Source: Alkalicoccus daliensis
Lineage (GTDB): Bacteria > Bacillota > Bacilli > Bacillales > Salisediminibacteriaceae
NCBI RefSeq assembly: GCF_900103955.1
Contig: NZ_FNIL01000001.1
Coordinates: 62,001-126,000, forward strand
Reading direction: 5' to 3'
Length of the DNA: 64,000 nucleotides
Part shown: one piece after another, positions 10,143-19,513 of the stretch
Layout: every line of letters begins with the position of its first letter
Position numbering within the stretch: the first letter of the stretch is position 1
Program-made: the position numbers and the translations under genes
Notes under the pieces: model-generated
The model's database searches: none
The model's input: only the letters and a program-made list of their open reading frames with translations
What the model was told of the DNA's origin: nothing

Positions 10143-10544
10143 ATGGTCACTTTATTTACGTCACCAAGCTGCACATCTTGTCGGAAAGCAAAAGCATGGT
10201 TAGAAGAGCATGACATTCCATTCGCGGAGCGTAATATATTTTCTGAACCGCTTTCAGTAGAAGAAGTAAAACAGGTTGTTCGCATGACAGAAGATGGAAC
10301 TGACGAAATTATATCGACCCGTTCTAAAGTATTCCAGGAGCTTGATGTTGAATTGGATGCTATGCCGCTTCAGGAGCTGTTTCAGCTGATCAGTGATCAT
10401 CCAGGTCTGCTGCGCCGTCCAATCATCCTTGATGAAAAAAGAATTCAGGTTGGATATAATGAAGCTGAAATTCGCCGATTTCTTCCAAGAAAAGTACGCA
10501 CATTCCAGCTGCAGGAAGCTACGAAGAGACTTGTTAACGAATAA
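10143..10544 (+). CDS. spx: transcriptional regulator Spx
   Basis: ArsC-fold regulator that binds the RNA polymerase alpha C-terminal domain and redirects transcription in disulfide stress. The redox switch C10-T-S-C13 is intact. So are the conserved tail [29 protein letters not shown] and the usual 131-133 residue length. Spx is normally kept low by ClpXP degradation through the adaptor YjbH, which is encoded at 17200-18135. GAAGGGAG precedes the ATG. It is transcribed alone and ends at a hairpin at 10593. Confidence 0.97.
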   Translation: MVTLFTSPSCTSCRKAKAWLEEHDIPFAERNIFSEPLSVEEVKQVVRMTEDGTDEIISTRSKVFQELDVELDAMPLQELFQLISDHPGLLRRPIILDEKRIQVGYNEAEIRRFLPRKVRTFQLQEATKRLVNE

Positions 10545-10592
10545 TTTCATAACCACTTAACACGATGAATAGATTATGATATATTATGCGGT

Positions 10593-10627
10593 AAGGGTGA
10601 TGGCTGTGAGATACAGCTTCACCCTTT
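10593..10627 (+). terminator. terminator after spx
   Basis: AAGGGTGA pairs with TCACCCTT, with an inner GCTGT/ACAGC stem, followed by TGTTTCTG. The U-tract is poor. Confidence 0.7.
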
Positions 10628-10737
10628 GTTTCTGTTTAGGGTGATAATTGAAATTTCTGAAAAAATAATTGAAAATATAAGCAAATATATTTCTTTTCTC
10701 TTTAATTTCATCTAAAATAGGAATAAGCAAAATATGA

Positions 10738-10766
10738 TTGACAAGATGGCTTTGTGGGAATAGAAT
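10738..10766 (+). promoter_or_regulatory. sigma-A promoter of mecA
   Basis: A perfect TTGACA (10738-10743), a 17-nt spacer, and TAGAAT (10761-10766) lie 61 nt before the mecA start codon. Confidence 0.85.
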
Positions 10767-10827
10767 AGTAAAACAATTCAGCCCTCTGCACATCAGCTGA
10801 GTTTATCTCGCGAAAGGGTGAGACACT

Positions 10828-11478
10828 ATGGAAATAGAAAGAATTAACGATACAACGATTAAATTTTATATCACTTATGGAGATATTGAACGACGAGGAT
10901 TTGACAAAGAAGAAATTTGGTACAGCCGAGAAAGAGGAGAAGAACTTTTCTTTGAAATGATGAATGAAGTAAGTGACCATGAAAAGTTTGAAATGAATGG
11001 TCCACTCTGGGTGCAGGTACACGCGCTGGATAAAGGTCTTGAAGTTATTGTAACCAGAGGTCAAATGAACGATGGCAATGTGAAGCTTGAAATTCCTCTG
11101 GAAGATGATAATGATGAAAATGTAGACAAAAATATTGTAGATATGCTGGATCAGCAGTTTACTTCAGACGATCAAAATGAAGTAACAAAAGATCATAAGC
11201 TGAACGTAGTACTTGGATTTAGGGATTTTGAAGATCTTATCTCCCTTAGTAAGGCTTTCAGCGCAGATATTCACACTAGCTTCCACCATTTCGAAGACAC
11301 GTATTTCCTTTATGTAATGATTGATGAAACGCACTCTGATGAGGAGCAGGATAACATGCTCAGCAGAATGCTGGAATATGGTTATGAATCTGATATTACG
11401 ATTCATCGTATTCAGGAATACGGCAAGACAATTCTGGAAGAAAATGCGCTTGGAACTATTAAAGAACAATTTGCTTAA
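10828..11478 (+). CDS. mecA: adaptor protein MecA
   Basis: Adaptor for the ClpC-ClpP protease. In B. subtilis it delivers the competence regulator ComK (and ComS) and controls ClpC assembly. The N-terminal substrate-binding domain begins MEIERINDTTIKFYITYGDIERRGF. A long acidic linker follows (about 92-112), then the C-terminal ClpC-binding domain (about 120-216) with FRDFEDLISLSKAF and SSFHHFEDTYFLYV-type segments. The length of 216 is typical. GAAAGGGTGAG precedes ATG. A terminator lies right after the stop. It sits between spx and coiA as in B. subtilis, although a yjbE counterpart is missing. Confidence 0.96.
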   Translation: MEIERINDTTIKFYITYGDIERRGFDKEEIWYSRERGEELFFEMMNEVSDHEKFEMNGPLWVQVHALDKGLEVIVTRGQMNDGNVKLEIPLEDDNDENVDKNIVDMLDQQFTSDDQNEVTKDHKLNVVLGFRDFEDLISLSKAFSADIHTSFHHFEDTYFLYVMIDETHSDEEQDNMLSRMLEYGYESDITIHRIQEYGKTILEENALGTIKEQFA

Positions 11479-11480
11479 GA

Positions 11481-11510
11481 AGCTGCCCTATAATGGGCGG
11501 CTTTTTCTTC
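11481..11510 (+). terminator. terminator after mecA
   Basis: AGCTGCCC, loop TATAAT, GGGCGGCT, then TTTTTC. It begins 3 nt after the mecA stop. Confidence 0.9.
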
Positions 11511-11520
11511 AGTGAAAAAA

Positions 11521-11534
11521 CGAACATATGTTTT
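11521..11534 (+). promoter_or_regulatory. LexA-like box upstream of coiA
   Basis: CGAACATATGTTTT matches the Bacillus LexA consensus CGAACRNRYGTTYC at every position but the last. It lies 95 nt before coiA. In B. subtilis coiA is ComK-dependent, and SOS control has not been the textbook view, so this is only a candidate. Confidence 0.4.
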
Positions 11535-11628
11535 GTTATTTCATAGTGAAGTTTAACTATATTTTCAAGTAAGCACTGTTAATGTTTACAAAGCCTAAAT
11601 AAAATAATTTCACGTAAGGAGCTGAGTG

Positions 11629-12822
11629 ATGTTTACAGCCATTTCTCCTTCAGGAAAACTAATTCATGTAACATCTGCAGGAAATGAGTTTATTCCCCCG
11701 AATCCTATTTCGGAAAAAAAGCAGTATACTTGCCCTGTCTGCAGGAAAGAAGTTTTTACTCGAGGCGGTAAAGGAAAAGTAAGAAAACATTTTGCTCACC
11801 GCCATAATTCTTCCTGTCTCAGAATAAACGAAACTGAAGAACATGCCCTGGCTAAAACTGTTTTATGTACATGGCTGGAAACTTACGGCTACAAGCCTTA
11901 CGTTGAAAAAGTAATCCCGGAAGCAGATGGACAGCGAGCGGATATTTTAGTATATATGGGTGGTGAAAAAGTAATACTGGAAATTCAGCATTCTCCTCTT
12001 CCGGAAATGGAATTTGTTAAAAGACAATTTAATTATTTAAAAGCGGGTTATACAGTTATATGGCTCGGAATAAAAAATTATACGAAGAAAGTTAATACAG
12101 GAAAAATAACTAACCTTGAATCTCTGCGATTGTGCACTTCTCCTTTTCAGCATTCTTTTTCTCTGGATTTGGCTGCTGGTAAATTGCTGTTTGAATATGG
12201 GCATACGCAGTTACAGGCATCCAAGTATACATATGAAACAGCTTCACTGCCGTTAAGTGATTCACCTGTGCATTTGTTATTTCCAGAAAAACAACCTAAA
12301 CTTTCCAAAGAATTTTTTCAGGTGCTTGAAAAAGAATGGAAAAGAACAAGTGTGATAAAACGGAAGCACCCTAAACCAGATCTTACAGAGGCAGAAAAAA
12401 GTGTAATAATTTATTATTGGAAAAATCAGCTTAATTTAAATTATTTTCCTGCCCTGTGTTTTCTGCCGGTTCCTTATACGGCCGGTATTAAAGCCGGGGC
12501 AGAAGTTTGGCAGAGCTGGCTGTTATTTAATTTCGTCCAGCGCGGTCATAATATAATAGTCAGTGAAGTATTGAAAGAAATGATAAGAAGTGCAGTATTT
12601 CCAGTATACGTGCAGTCCTCCCACGCTAATAACGTTATGAGGGCTGCTATTAAAGAATATTTAATACTGCTCTCTTCTACAGGTGCAGTCAGGCATACGT
12701 ATCCCGGTGTATTTGAGGTTCTTCAGCCCCTGACAATCAAAAAAACATTAGGCACGCTTTATGCAGACGATGATTGGATAAGAAAAAAGTTTATCAATTA
12801 TTTCGAGTGTAAAAATAATTGA
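11629..12822 (+). CDS. coiA: competence protein CoiA
   Basis: Cytosolic protein needed for recombination of incoming DNA during competence. The N-terminus has a zinc-finger-like segment (CPVCRKEVFTRGG ... KHFAHRHNSSC, about 32-65). It is followed by a PD-(D/E)xK nuclease-like core: RADILVYMGGEKVILEIQHS (about 104-123) has the Asp and the ExQ of the family. The C-terminal half is helical and less conserved. ATG at 11629 is preferred over the GTG one codon earlier because AAGGAG (11616-11621) lies 7 nt before it. The order mecA-coiA-pepF is that of B. subtilis. The 397-residue length is normal. Confidence 0.92.
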   Translation: MFTAISPSGKLIHVTSAGNEFIPPNPISEKKQYTCPVCRKEVFTRGGKGKVRKHFAHRHNSSCLRINETEEHALAKTVLCTWLETYGYKPYVEKVIPEADGQRADILVYMGGEKVILEIQHSPLPEMEFVKRQFNYLKAGYTVIWLGIKNYTKKVNTGKITNLESLRLCTSPFQHSFSLDLAAGKLLFEYGHTQLQASKYTYETASLPLSDSPVHLLFPEKQPKLSKEFFQVLEKEWKRTSVIKRKHPKPDLTEAEKSVIIYYWKNQLNLNYFPALCFLPVPYTAGIKAGAEVWQSWLLFNFVQRGHNIIVSEVLKEMIRSAVFPVYVQSSHANNVMRAAIKEYLILLSSTGAVRHTYPGVFEVLQPLTIKKTLGTLYADDDWIRKKFINYFECKNN

Positions 12823-12885
12823 TAATTAGAAAGATTCATATTACGATAGAAAGAGGTTAAATTGATAATAACGGAGGGTTTATTT

Positions 12886-14700
12886 ATGGCAACGAACACT
12901 GCACTGCCTAGAAGAGAAGAGATTCCGGTGGAAAAAACATGGGACTTAGAAGATATTTTCAGTACAAATGAAGAGTGGGAAGCAGCTTTTAAGGAGCTGA
13001 AAGAACAAATTCCGGCAATTGCATCATACCAGGGAAAATTAGGAGAATCAGGAAAAACTTTATTTGAAGCTCTTCAAAAAGAAGATGAGCTTTCTATAAA
13101 ACTTGGAAAATTATTTGTATATGCGCGGATGCGCTATGACGAAAATACAGCTGATTCTTTTTATCAGGGGCTGAATGAACGAGCGCGTCAGCTGATTACG
13201 CAGCTGAGCCAGAAAGCATCATATATTACACCTGAATTACTTAATATTCCTGAGGAAACGCTAAAGAAGTTTGTAGAAGAAACCCCTGAATTAAAACTTT
13301 ATGAACATGCTTTTGAACGGTTAAATAAACAACGTCCGCATGTTTTATCTGAAAAAGAAGAATCACTGCTTGCCCAGGTAAGTGAAGTTACGAACGCATC
13401 TTCCAACACGTTCAGTATGCTGAACAATGCTGATCTGAAATTTCCTGAAATAAAAAATGAAGATGGGGAAGAGGTAGAAGTAACGCAGGGAAGATTTGTA
13501 GGGTTTTTACAAAGTGATGACCGCAGGGTGCGTCGTGAAGCGTTTGAAGCGATGTATACTACCTATAAGAAATATCATAATACCTTTGCAAGTACATTAA
13601 GTGGAGAAGTGAAAAAGCACATTTTTCAGGCGAATGCGAGAAATTACGAAAATGCACGTCAGGCAGCATTAAGTAAAAATTATATTCCGGAAGTAGTTTA
13701 CGATCAGCTTGTCTCTACAGTAAACGATAACCTCCACCTGCTGCACCGCTATGTGAAAGTGAGAAAGCGGGCTCTGGAGCTGGATGATATTCATATGTAT
13801 GATTTATATACGCCGATGGTGAAAGATGTAGATTTTAACGTTTCCTATGAAGAAGCAAAAGAATTAATGGTAAAAGGGCTTGGAAAAATGGGAAGCGAGT
13901 ATCAGGAAATAGTGAAAGAAGGACTGGAAAACCGCTGGGTGGATGTAGAAGAAAATCAGGGAAAAAGAAGCGGTGCGTATTCCTCCGGAACTTTTGGTAC
14001 GAAACCGTATATTCTGATGAACTGGCAGGATGATATTAATAATTTATTTACCTTGGCTCATGAATTCGGTCACTCTGTACACAGTTATTATACAAGAGAG
14101 AATCAGCCGTTTCCTTACGCAAACTATTCTATTTTTGTAGCAGAGGTTGCTTCTACAACGAATGAAGCATTGCTGAACCGGTATTTACTCGATCAGGAAA
14201 CAGATAAACAGCGGCGGCTGTATCTTCTGAATAATTTTCTGGAAGGTTTTCGTGGCACAGTTTTCCGTCAGACGATGTTTGCTGAATTTGAACACCTTAT
14301 TCACCAGAAAGCAGAAGAAGGTACTCCTTTAACACCTGATATGCTGAACGAAACGTATTATGAACTGAATAAAAAATACTTTGGGGATGAGTTGGTAATC
14401 GATGAAGATATCGCTTACGAATGGTCTCGAATTCCACACTTCTATATGAATTTTTATGTATATCAGTATGCGACCGGCTACAGTGCGGCCACTGCGCTTG
14501 CGCATCAGATTCAGGAGGAAGGTGCACCTGCGGTGGAACGATTTACTGATTTCCTGAAAGCAGGAAACTCAGAGTATCCTATTGAAATTTTAAAGCATGC
14601 CGGAGTTGATATGACTTCTTCTGCTCCAATACAGCAGGCACTGGACGTATTTGAAGCAACATTAAGTGAATTGGAAGAATTATTGTTTGAAGACAAGTAA
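12886..14700 (+). CDS. pepF: oligoendopeptidase F
   Basis: Cytosolic M3-family zinc metallopeptidase that degrades oligopeptides. In B. subtilis the orthologue (yjbG) follows coiA. The zinc site HEFGH is at residues 392-396 (LAHEFGHSVHSYY), with the downstream Glu ligand in FVAEVASTTNE. The substrate-positioning motif RIPHFYMNFYVYQYATG lies near the C-terminus. The length of 604 is standard. The frame is open further upstream, but ATG at 12886 has GGAGGG with 7-nt spacing. CoiA and PepF are probably co-transcribed (63-nt gap), and transcription stops at the hairpin at 14750. Confidence 0.95.
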   Translation: MATNTALPRREEIPVEKTWDLEDIFSTNEEWEAAFKELKEQIPAIASYQGKLGESGKTLFEALQKEDELSIKLGKLFVYARMRYDENTADSFYQGLNERARQLITQLSQKASYITPELLNIPEETLKKFVEETPELKLYEHAFERLNKQRPHVLSEKEESLLAQVSEVTNASSNTFSMLNNADLKFPEIKNEDGEEVEVTQGRFVGFLQSDDRRVRREAFEAMYTTYKKYHNTFASTLSGEVKKHIFQANARNYENARQAALSKNYIPEVVYDQLVSTVNDNLHLLHRYVKVRKRALELDDIHMYDLYTPMVKDVDFNVSYEEAKELMVKGLGKMGSEYQEIVKEGLENRWVDVEENQGKRSGAYSSGTFGTKPYILMNWQDDINNLFTLAHEFGHSVHSYYTRENQPFPYANYSIFVAEVASTTNEALLNRYLLDQETDKQRRLYLLNNFLEGFRGTVFRQTMFAEFEHLIHQKAEEGTPLTPDMLNETYYELNKKYFGDELVIDEDIAYEWSRIPHFYMNFYVYQYATGYSAATALAHQIQEEGAPAVERFTDFLKAGNSEYPIEILKHAGVDMTSSAPIQQALDVFEATLSELEELLFEDK

Positions 14701-14749
14701 TAACTAAATTAGTATTTCAACACCAGCTGATTTATACTTGTAAATTTGG

Positions 14750-14785
14750 ATCTGGCTCACTTATAGTGAGTCAGATTTTTTTATA
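14750..14785 (+). terminator. terminator after pepF
   Basis: ATCTGGCTCACT, loop TAT, AGTGAGTCAGAT, then TTTTTTT. Confidence 0.93.
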
Positions 14786-14959
14786 AATGTTTATTTTAAA
14801 GAAATTAAAATACTACCTCGTAATTAATCCATTTTGACAGCTGTTCCTGCCGTAAATACACTCATACTTCATTGATTTTATGAAAATTCTGTAAATGTAA
14901 TTTTTTTGAATCTTCCTGTAGTATAATCTAAGTATCTTATGGGAGACGAGGGATGAAAG

Positions 14960-17011
14960 ATGGAATCTATCCAAGTTCCAATTATTCGCTGGACATATGT
15001 TCTTGGGATTTCATTGTTAATTGCAGCAGCTGTTTTTTATGCTGAAACGTGGTGGAATGTGATGGAGAGACTGGGGCAAACTGCAGTCATTACGGGATTT
15101 GTGCTTGTATTTTTTGGATTTACTTATTTATTTCAGAAAAATAATCCTTTTTTCAGCAGGCTCAGTTTTCTTGCTGGATTAATCAGTCTTGGGCCTGCAA
15201 TTATGCTTATAGGGAATATATACCATTCTCAGGCAGAAGCATATTGGCTGTTTATTTTTTGGCTGCTCCCGGTAATACTTGTTACCCTTCAATCAAAATC
15301 TCTTTCGTTTCTTTTGTTACGCTTTTTTCTGGTACAGTCACTTCTCTGGACTTTGCTTTTTCCCACTTATCAAACATGGTCAGAGGGAATTCTGCTTACC
15401 GGTTTTATCATTAGTTCTATAGTGAATGCAGGATTTTATTTGTGGAGTGCAAGAGCAGGTTCGCCAAAAATACTGCAGGCTGCATGGTTTGCAGCGGTCC
15501 ATATATTTGGAGCAGCGGGTGCGGTAAGATATGTATTACCTGATTACGAGCTTCTGGCGAATGGGTATTATCTTGTACTGCTCACTGTATGTTTCCTGCT
15601 TTTCCGTAAAAAATCAACGGAACTGCGTATCACTATTGCAGCATCTTCTTTTTATTTGGGGCAGCTCGTTCTTTTGTCGATGATAGACATTGTAAACAGC
15701 ATGATTTTTCTTCTGATATTTTTACTTGCCGGCGCAGCTGTATATGGAAGTATTAAATTAATCAAAACTCTTAATAAAGGCAGCAGTTCTCAAAAGTGGA
15801 AGGATTTCAGTCTGCATGCCGTCACTATTTTAGGAGCTTTGATAGCAGCTGTATCCTTTGGCGGATTTATCGGAGTGTTTGCATATGAACTGTTTTCCGG
15901 CATCCTGTTTGCCGCAGGATGCATCGCTTTCGCAGCTGCCTATTTTATAAAAAAGGCAGATCAGTATTTCGTTCAGGCACTGATATTATTTGGAGTATTT
16001 CTTATATTAGGTATCAGCTTTAATCTATTGATATGGCAATTGCTTCCGATTTTAATTTTATTTGCACTTTTATGGCAGGGGATGGGAAAGCTTCAGAAAA
16101 CAGCTCTCTACCTTACCGGAAATATCATTGTTTTGTTTTGGATGGAAACGTTCTTAAATTCTGCACATATAAGTGCACTTATGCTGCTTGGATTGAATTT
16201 ACTTGTACTATTATTATGCTTTCTTTTTCTTAAGGAACGGGAGTTGTACCTGCTTGCCTACACAGGTGCTCTTATTTCAGGCTATTCTCTTCCTTATACA
16301 GCGGATATTGGAGAATGGTTATACTGGAGTTACACTGGTGTTTTTTTTGCTGCAGCATCCATATTAATATATGTGCAGCTGCGGAGGAAAGATACTTCTG
16401 CTTTAGTGATAACAGCTGTTTTTTGGTTTATATTAATATTTGTTCAATATATAGATCTCTTCTGGAATTACGTTTCAATTTCGATCACTTTAGCAGTCTT
16501 AGGAATATGTTTCGTTACCGCAGCCTATTTTATGGATAGAAATAATACCTCTTTTTCAAACGGAACAGGACTGACCTGGGGTTGGTCTGCCCCGGTGGCG
16601 ATGGCAGTTACGTTTGCTGTAATTTTAGTTCCGGCAGTGCAGAGTGAAGCAGCACTAAGAGACGGAAATATCTACTGGCTGGAAGTAGAGCATTATAATG
16701 CAGAATATATGGAGTTTGATACGACTGCTTATTTTGAAATCCATAACTTACCTGAAGAACAGTATTTTAAAAAAGGAACATTTGTATATGGAGAACTGGA
16801 AGAGCAGGGATCTGGTGTTTATGAGCTGAAGAGAATGAAAAGCTCGAAGGAGAAAGCTGCTGCTCCCTTTATCCGGGGGCGAGTAACGAGCTGGGGCCAG
16901 GTAGACTTCGGTCTTGGGACCTATCCTGATGCAAAAGGAGAAATAAGTGAAGTTCTGTTGAGAGTAGGGACTGATGGAGTGGCGGTTGTAGAAGATGTAC
17001 GGTATAAGTAA
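14960..17011 (+). CDS. large polytopic membrane protein (DUF2157/GDYXXLXY-like)
   Basis: A protein of 683 residues. About 520 are arranged as 16-18 hydrophobic helices beginning at residue 12, and a soluble C-terminal domain of about 150 residues (roughly 535-683) follows the last helix. The architecture resembles proteins with an N-terminal DUF2157-like membrane part and a C-terminal GDYXXLXY domain. The hallmark GDY motif is not clear, because the corresponding place reads EYMEFDTTAYFEIHN. The function of such proteins is unknown. GACGAGGGATGAAAG precedes ATG. It lies between pepF and yjbH, where B. subtilis has no such gene, so it is an insertion in the conserved segment. The last gene on this strand before a bidirectional terminator. 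Confidence 0.55.
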   Translation: MESIQVPIIRWTYVLGISLLIAAAVFYAETWWNVMERLGQTAVITGFVLVFFGFTYLFQKNNPFFSRLSFLAGLISLGPAIMLIGNIYHSQAEAYWLFIFWLLPVILVTLQSKSLSFLLLRFFLVQSLLWTLLFPTYQTWSEGILLTGFIISSIVNAGFYLWSARAGSPKILQAAWFAAVHIFGAAGAVRYVLPDYELLANGYYLVLLTVCFLLFRKKSTELRITIAASSFYLGQLVLLSMIDIVNSMIFLLIFLLAGAAVYGSIKLIKTLNKGSSSQKWKDFSLHAVTILGALIAAVSFGGFIGVFAYELFSGILFAAGCIAFAAAYFIKKADQYFVQALILFGVFLILGISFNLLIWQLLPILILFALLWQGMGKLQKTALYLTGNIIVLFWMETFLNSAHISALMLLGLNLLVLLLCFLFLKERELYLLAYTGALISGYSLPYTADIGEWLYWSYTGVFFAAASILIYVQLRRKDTSALVITAVFWFILIFVQYIDLFWNYVSISITLAVLGICFVTAAYFMDRNNTSFSNGTGLTWGWSAPVAMAVTFAVILVPAVQSEAALRDGNIYWLEVEHYNAEYMEFDTTAYFEIHNLPEEQYFKKGTFVYGELEEQGSGVYELKRMKSSKEKAAAPFIRGRVTSWGQVDFGLGTYPDAKGEISEVLLRVGTDGVAVVEDVRYK

Positions 17012-17163
17012 TGGAGAAAGAAAACGTCAAATAACAGAAGATAATAAATCAGCAACCAATTCAACGCAGTTTCAGAGCAGAAAAATACAGCTGAAATATG
17101 TGTCTGGTCATTGCTTCCGTCCTATCGCCAGCATCCTATGCTCTAAAAAGCTATATAAATAAG

Positions 17164-17200
17164 GAGAGTCCTGATCCGGATGCCGGACCAGGACTCTCTT
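17164..17200. terminator. bidirectional terminator, membrane protein / yjbH
   Basis: GAGAGTCCTGATCCGG pairs with CCGGACCAGGACTCTC. T-rich sequence follows on both strands. It lies between convergent genes. The 150 bp before it (17012-17163) shows no ORF or motif. Confidence 0.85.
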
Positions 17201-18135
17201 TATTTTAATGAACGCCAGATAGAACCATGCTTTGTAGAAATCTCTTCTACTTCCTGCTGGAGCTGAAGTTTTTTCATTTCCCGATGTGCTTCCTCAATCT
17301 TCATATCATACACCACCGCTATTTCTTTAGTGGCTACCAAAGAGTAAAAAGCAACAAATTCCGGTAGTGGAATAGGGGGACATTTTTTTAAATCCTTTTC
17401 CGTCATGTCCTTAATAATTCCTTCATACACCTCGTAGCTGTAAGCACCTTCTACTTTTAAACCAGGTTCATCGACATCTTCATTAAAAAAGACCATCGTA
17501 GGCGCTGATTCTACATTCATATCTTTCGCAGTCCGCCGGTCATCTGCCAGTGCAAAATGCGTATTGTCTGAATTCATATCTTTTACAAACTCATCCACAT
17601 CCATTCCCTGGACTCGGATAGCACAATTAATTAAAACATGCGGGTTCGCTATATTTTCCTTGTGCAGAAATAAAGCTTCACGAACACGGCGGAGATATTT
17701 GGACCCGATTGCTTTTCCCTGCAGTTCTGCTGCTTTGATTGCAGAAATAGCTGCATATGGAGTAGCGGTGGGGTTTTCATACCACACGTCACCATCGCAG
17801 GGCATACCTGTCCGGCAGGCGGTTTCATTATAAGCTTTCGCCATATCTTTGACGAGAGAACGGTACTTGCTGCCACATGGAGAATTTAATGATTCCAATT
17901 CATTAGCAAGTACTAAATTAATCGTAAGGTAGGAGCCGTACTCCATTTTCATTTTTTTAATTACAGGTTCCATCGCCCAGCATTCAGGACATAATGGATC
18001 AATGAAAACATAGACCTCCAGCAGCTTAGTACGCTGCTCCTGTTCATTGTACAGGGAAGTAATATCCTCAGGGCAGCACATGCCTTGTTCTTCATCGCAT
18101 ACATAAGTGCGGTTATTTTCTTCTTTAGTTGTCAC
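17200..18135 (-). CDS. yjbH: ClpXP adaptor YjbH (SpxH)
   Basis: Thioredoxin/DsbA-fold protein that binds Spx and presents it to ClpXP. The N-terminus is Cys-rich (C13, C20, C21), the zinc-sensitive redox region of YjbH. The thioredoxin-like core has FIDPLCPECWAMEP with the C49-P-E-C52 pair. The length of 311 is close to the B. subtilis protein. It overlaps the globin gene upstream by 4 nt (ATG inside TGA), the same yjbI-yjbH pairing as in B. subtilis. Its target gene spx is 7 kb away. Annotation as a plain DsbA oxidoreductase would be wrong in this context. Confidence 0.93.
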   Translation of the reverse strand: MTTKEENNRTYVCDEEQGMCCPEDITSLYNEQEQRTKLLEVYVFIDPLCPECWAMEPVIKKMKMEYGSYLTINLVLANELESLNSPCGSKYRSLVKDMAKAYNETACRTGMPCDGDVWYENPTATPYAAISAIKAAELQGKAIGSKYLRRVREALFLHKENIANPHVLINCAIRVQGMDVDEFVKDMNSDNTHFALADDRRTAKDMNVESAPTMVFFNEDVDEPGLKVEGAYSYEVYEGIIKDMTEKDLKKCPPIPLPEFVAFYSLVATKEIAVVYDMKIEEAHREMKKLQLQQEVEEISTKHGSIWRSLK

Positions 18136-18533
18136 GATTGATCCCCCCTCGGTGCTGAATCCGTAGTATTCACCATGTGTTTCGCTGTATAGCTTAAGCG
18201 TTCAAACATAGCAGAACGGAGCGGCTCTTCTATCTCTTTTTCTGTAAGAGCCTGGGCCATACAGGAAAGCCAGGCTTCGGCGCGCTTTGGAGTGATAACG
18301 AAAGGCATATGTCGTGCACGGAGCATTGGATGCCCGTGCTCTTCTGTATAAAGCGGCGGACCGCCAAAAAATTGCGTTAAAAATTGTTTTTGTTTGCGGC
18401 GTGTCTCAGTTAAATCATCTGGAAAAATTGATTTTAAATCCGGATGTTCAGAAACGTGCCCGTAAAAGCAGTCAACAACTTCAGAGAGTCGTTCTTCGCC
18501 GAGCGCATCATACGCCGTATATTTTTCTTTCAT
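18132..18533 (-). CDS. yjbI: group II truncated haemoglobin YjbI
   Basis: Small heme protein (133 residues) of the TrHb group II type. The B-helix Tyr region is FYGHV. The E/F helices contain QKQFLTQFFGGPP, and the proximal His lies in MLRARHMPF, as in other YjbI proteins. YjbI was reported to protect proteins from oxidative damage, but its reaction is not settled. A TTG seven codons upstream is in frame. ATG at 18533 is preferred because AGAGGG stands 7 nt before it. First gene of a two-gene operon with yjbH. Confidence 0.93.
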   Translation of the reverse strand: MKEKYTAYDALGEERLSEVVDCFYGHVSEHPDLKSIFPDDLTETRRKQKQFLTQFFGGPPLYTEEHGHPMLRARHMPFVITPKRAEAWLSCMAQALTEKEIEEPLRSAMFERLSYTAKHMVNTTDSAPRGDQS

Positions 18534-18700
18534 GCTGTATCCCTCTTTACTCAATGTACCGTTATTGTAGCAAGGCTTTTAACAAGTGGCAACAAATGTG
18601 AATTATTTATGACAGAACCTTGCATATTTTGGGAGGAAATATTTCCTCGATTGCTCATAATACTAGCGTAACTTTCAGGTTGCAAGTAATATGCTGAATT

Positions 18701-18738
18701 AAAAAGGCCCTGCAGCTGTAAATCACTGCAGGACCTTA
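18701..18738 (-). terminator. terminator after yjbJ
   Basis: On the minus strand AAGGTCCTGCAG pairs with CTGCAGGGCCTT, followed by TTTAATTC. It begins 10 nt after the yjbJ stop. Confidence 0.9.
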
Positions 18739-18747
18739 TCTTTCATA

Positions 18748-19467
18748 TTATGCAAAATTAGTGTTGCTGCGGAAAGTGCTCATCACTTTCGGAACATACG
18801 CCTGGGTCTCTTTAAAAGGAGGGATGCCTCCATATTTATCTACGTTACCTGGACCTGCGTTATAAGCGGCCAGCGCCATACTTTCATTCCCGTTGTATTT
18901 TTGCAGCATCGATTTAATATACCGTGTTCCGCCATCAATATTCTGTGCCGGATCAAAACTATTTGTTACACCAAGCCCCCGTGCAGTGCCGGGCATAAGC
19001 TGCATAAGCCCCTGAGCACCGGCATGACTTTTCGCATTCGCATTATAATTTGATTCATGTTTAATAATTGCATGAATCAGCGCAGGATTTACTCCATGCT
19101 TCTTAGAAGTTTCTTCAATTAATGAATCATACTTCCCTTCGCTTCCACCAGTGATTCGGGGAGAAGCTGCCACGCTTTGCGCTTGGGATGGGAGTGAATT
19201 CTCTTTAGGAGAAGCAGATGGTTCCTGCATTTTTGCAGCCATTACCTGGGCTGCCATCTGCTGAAACGACAGGGAAGCAGATGAAAGTGGAGACGAGGCG
19301 GTTTCCGCTGACTGCTGCGGCAGACTCATCTGCTGAAGGAGCAGCTGCTGGAAAGGACCGGTAGACGAAATTTTTGTAGGAAGGGGAGGAGATGAGTTCT
19401 CCTCAGAGAAATTAGAAACCCCCCACTGATAAAAGTTGTTCATTATGTTAGATGAAAAAACATCCAT
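18748..19467 (-). CDS. yjbJ: lytic transglycosylase (YjbJ/CwlQ-like SLT domain)
   Basis: Cell-wall hydrolase with a goose-type/SLT fold. The catalytic Glu is in [11 protein letters not shown] (about residue 140), followed by [16 protein letters not shown] and [13 protein letters not shown], the three classical SLT motifs. The first 110 residues are low-complexity, Gln/Ser/Pro-rich and without a cleavable signal peptide, so export may be non-classical or the protein may act at the flagellum or septum. Located between yjbI and yjbK as in B. subtilis. GAAGGGAAG precedes ATG on the minus strand. Confidence 0.9.
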   Translation of the reverse strand: MDVFSSNIMNNFYQWGVSNFSEENSSPPLPTKISSTGPFQQLLLQQMSLPQQSAETASSPLSSASLSFQQMAAQVMAAKMQEPSASPKENSLPSQAQSVAASPRITGGSEGKYDSLIEETSKKHGVNPALIHAIIKHESNYNANAKSHAGAQGLMQLMPGTARGLGVTNSFDPAQNIDGGTRYIKSMLQKYNGNESMALAAYNAGPGNVDKYGGIPPFKETQAYVPKVMSTFRSNTNFA

Positions 19468-19513
19468 GATTTATCTTCCCTTCACTCTAATGTGTAATTA
19501 ACAAATATAGAAA

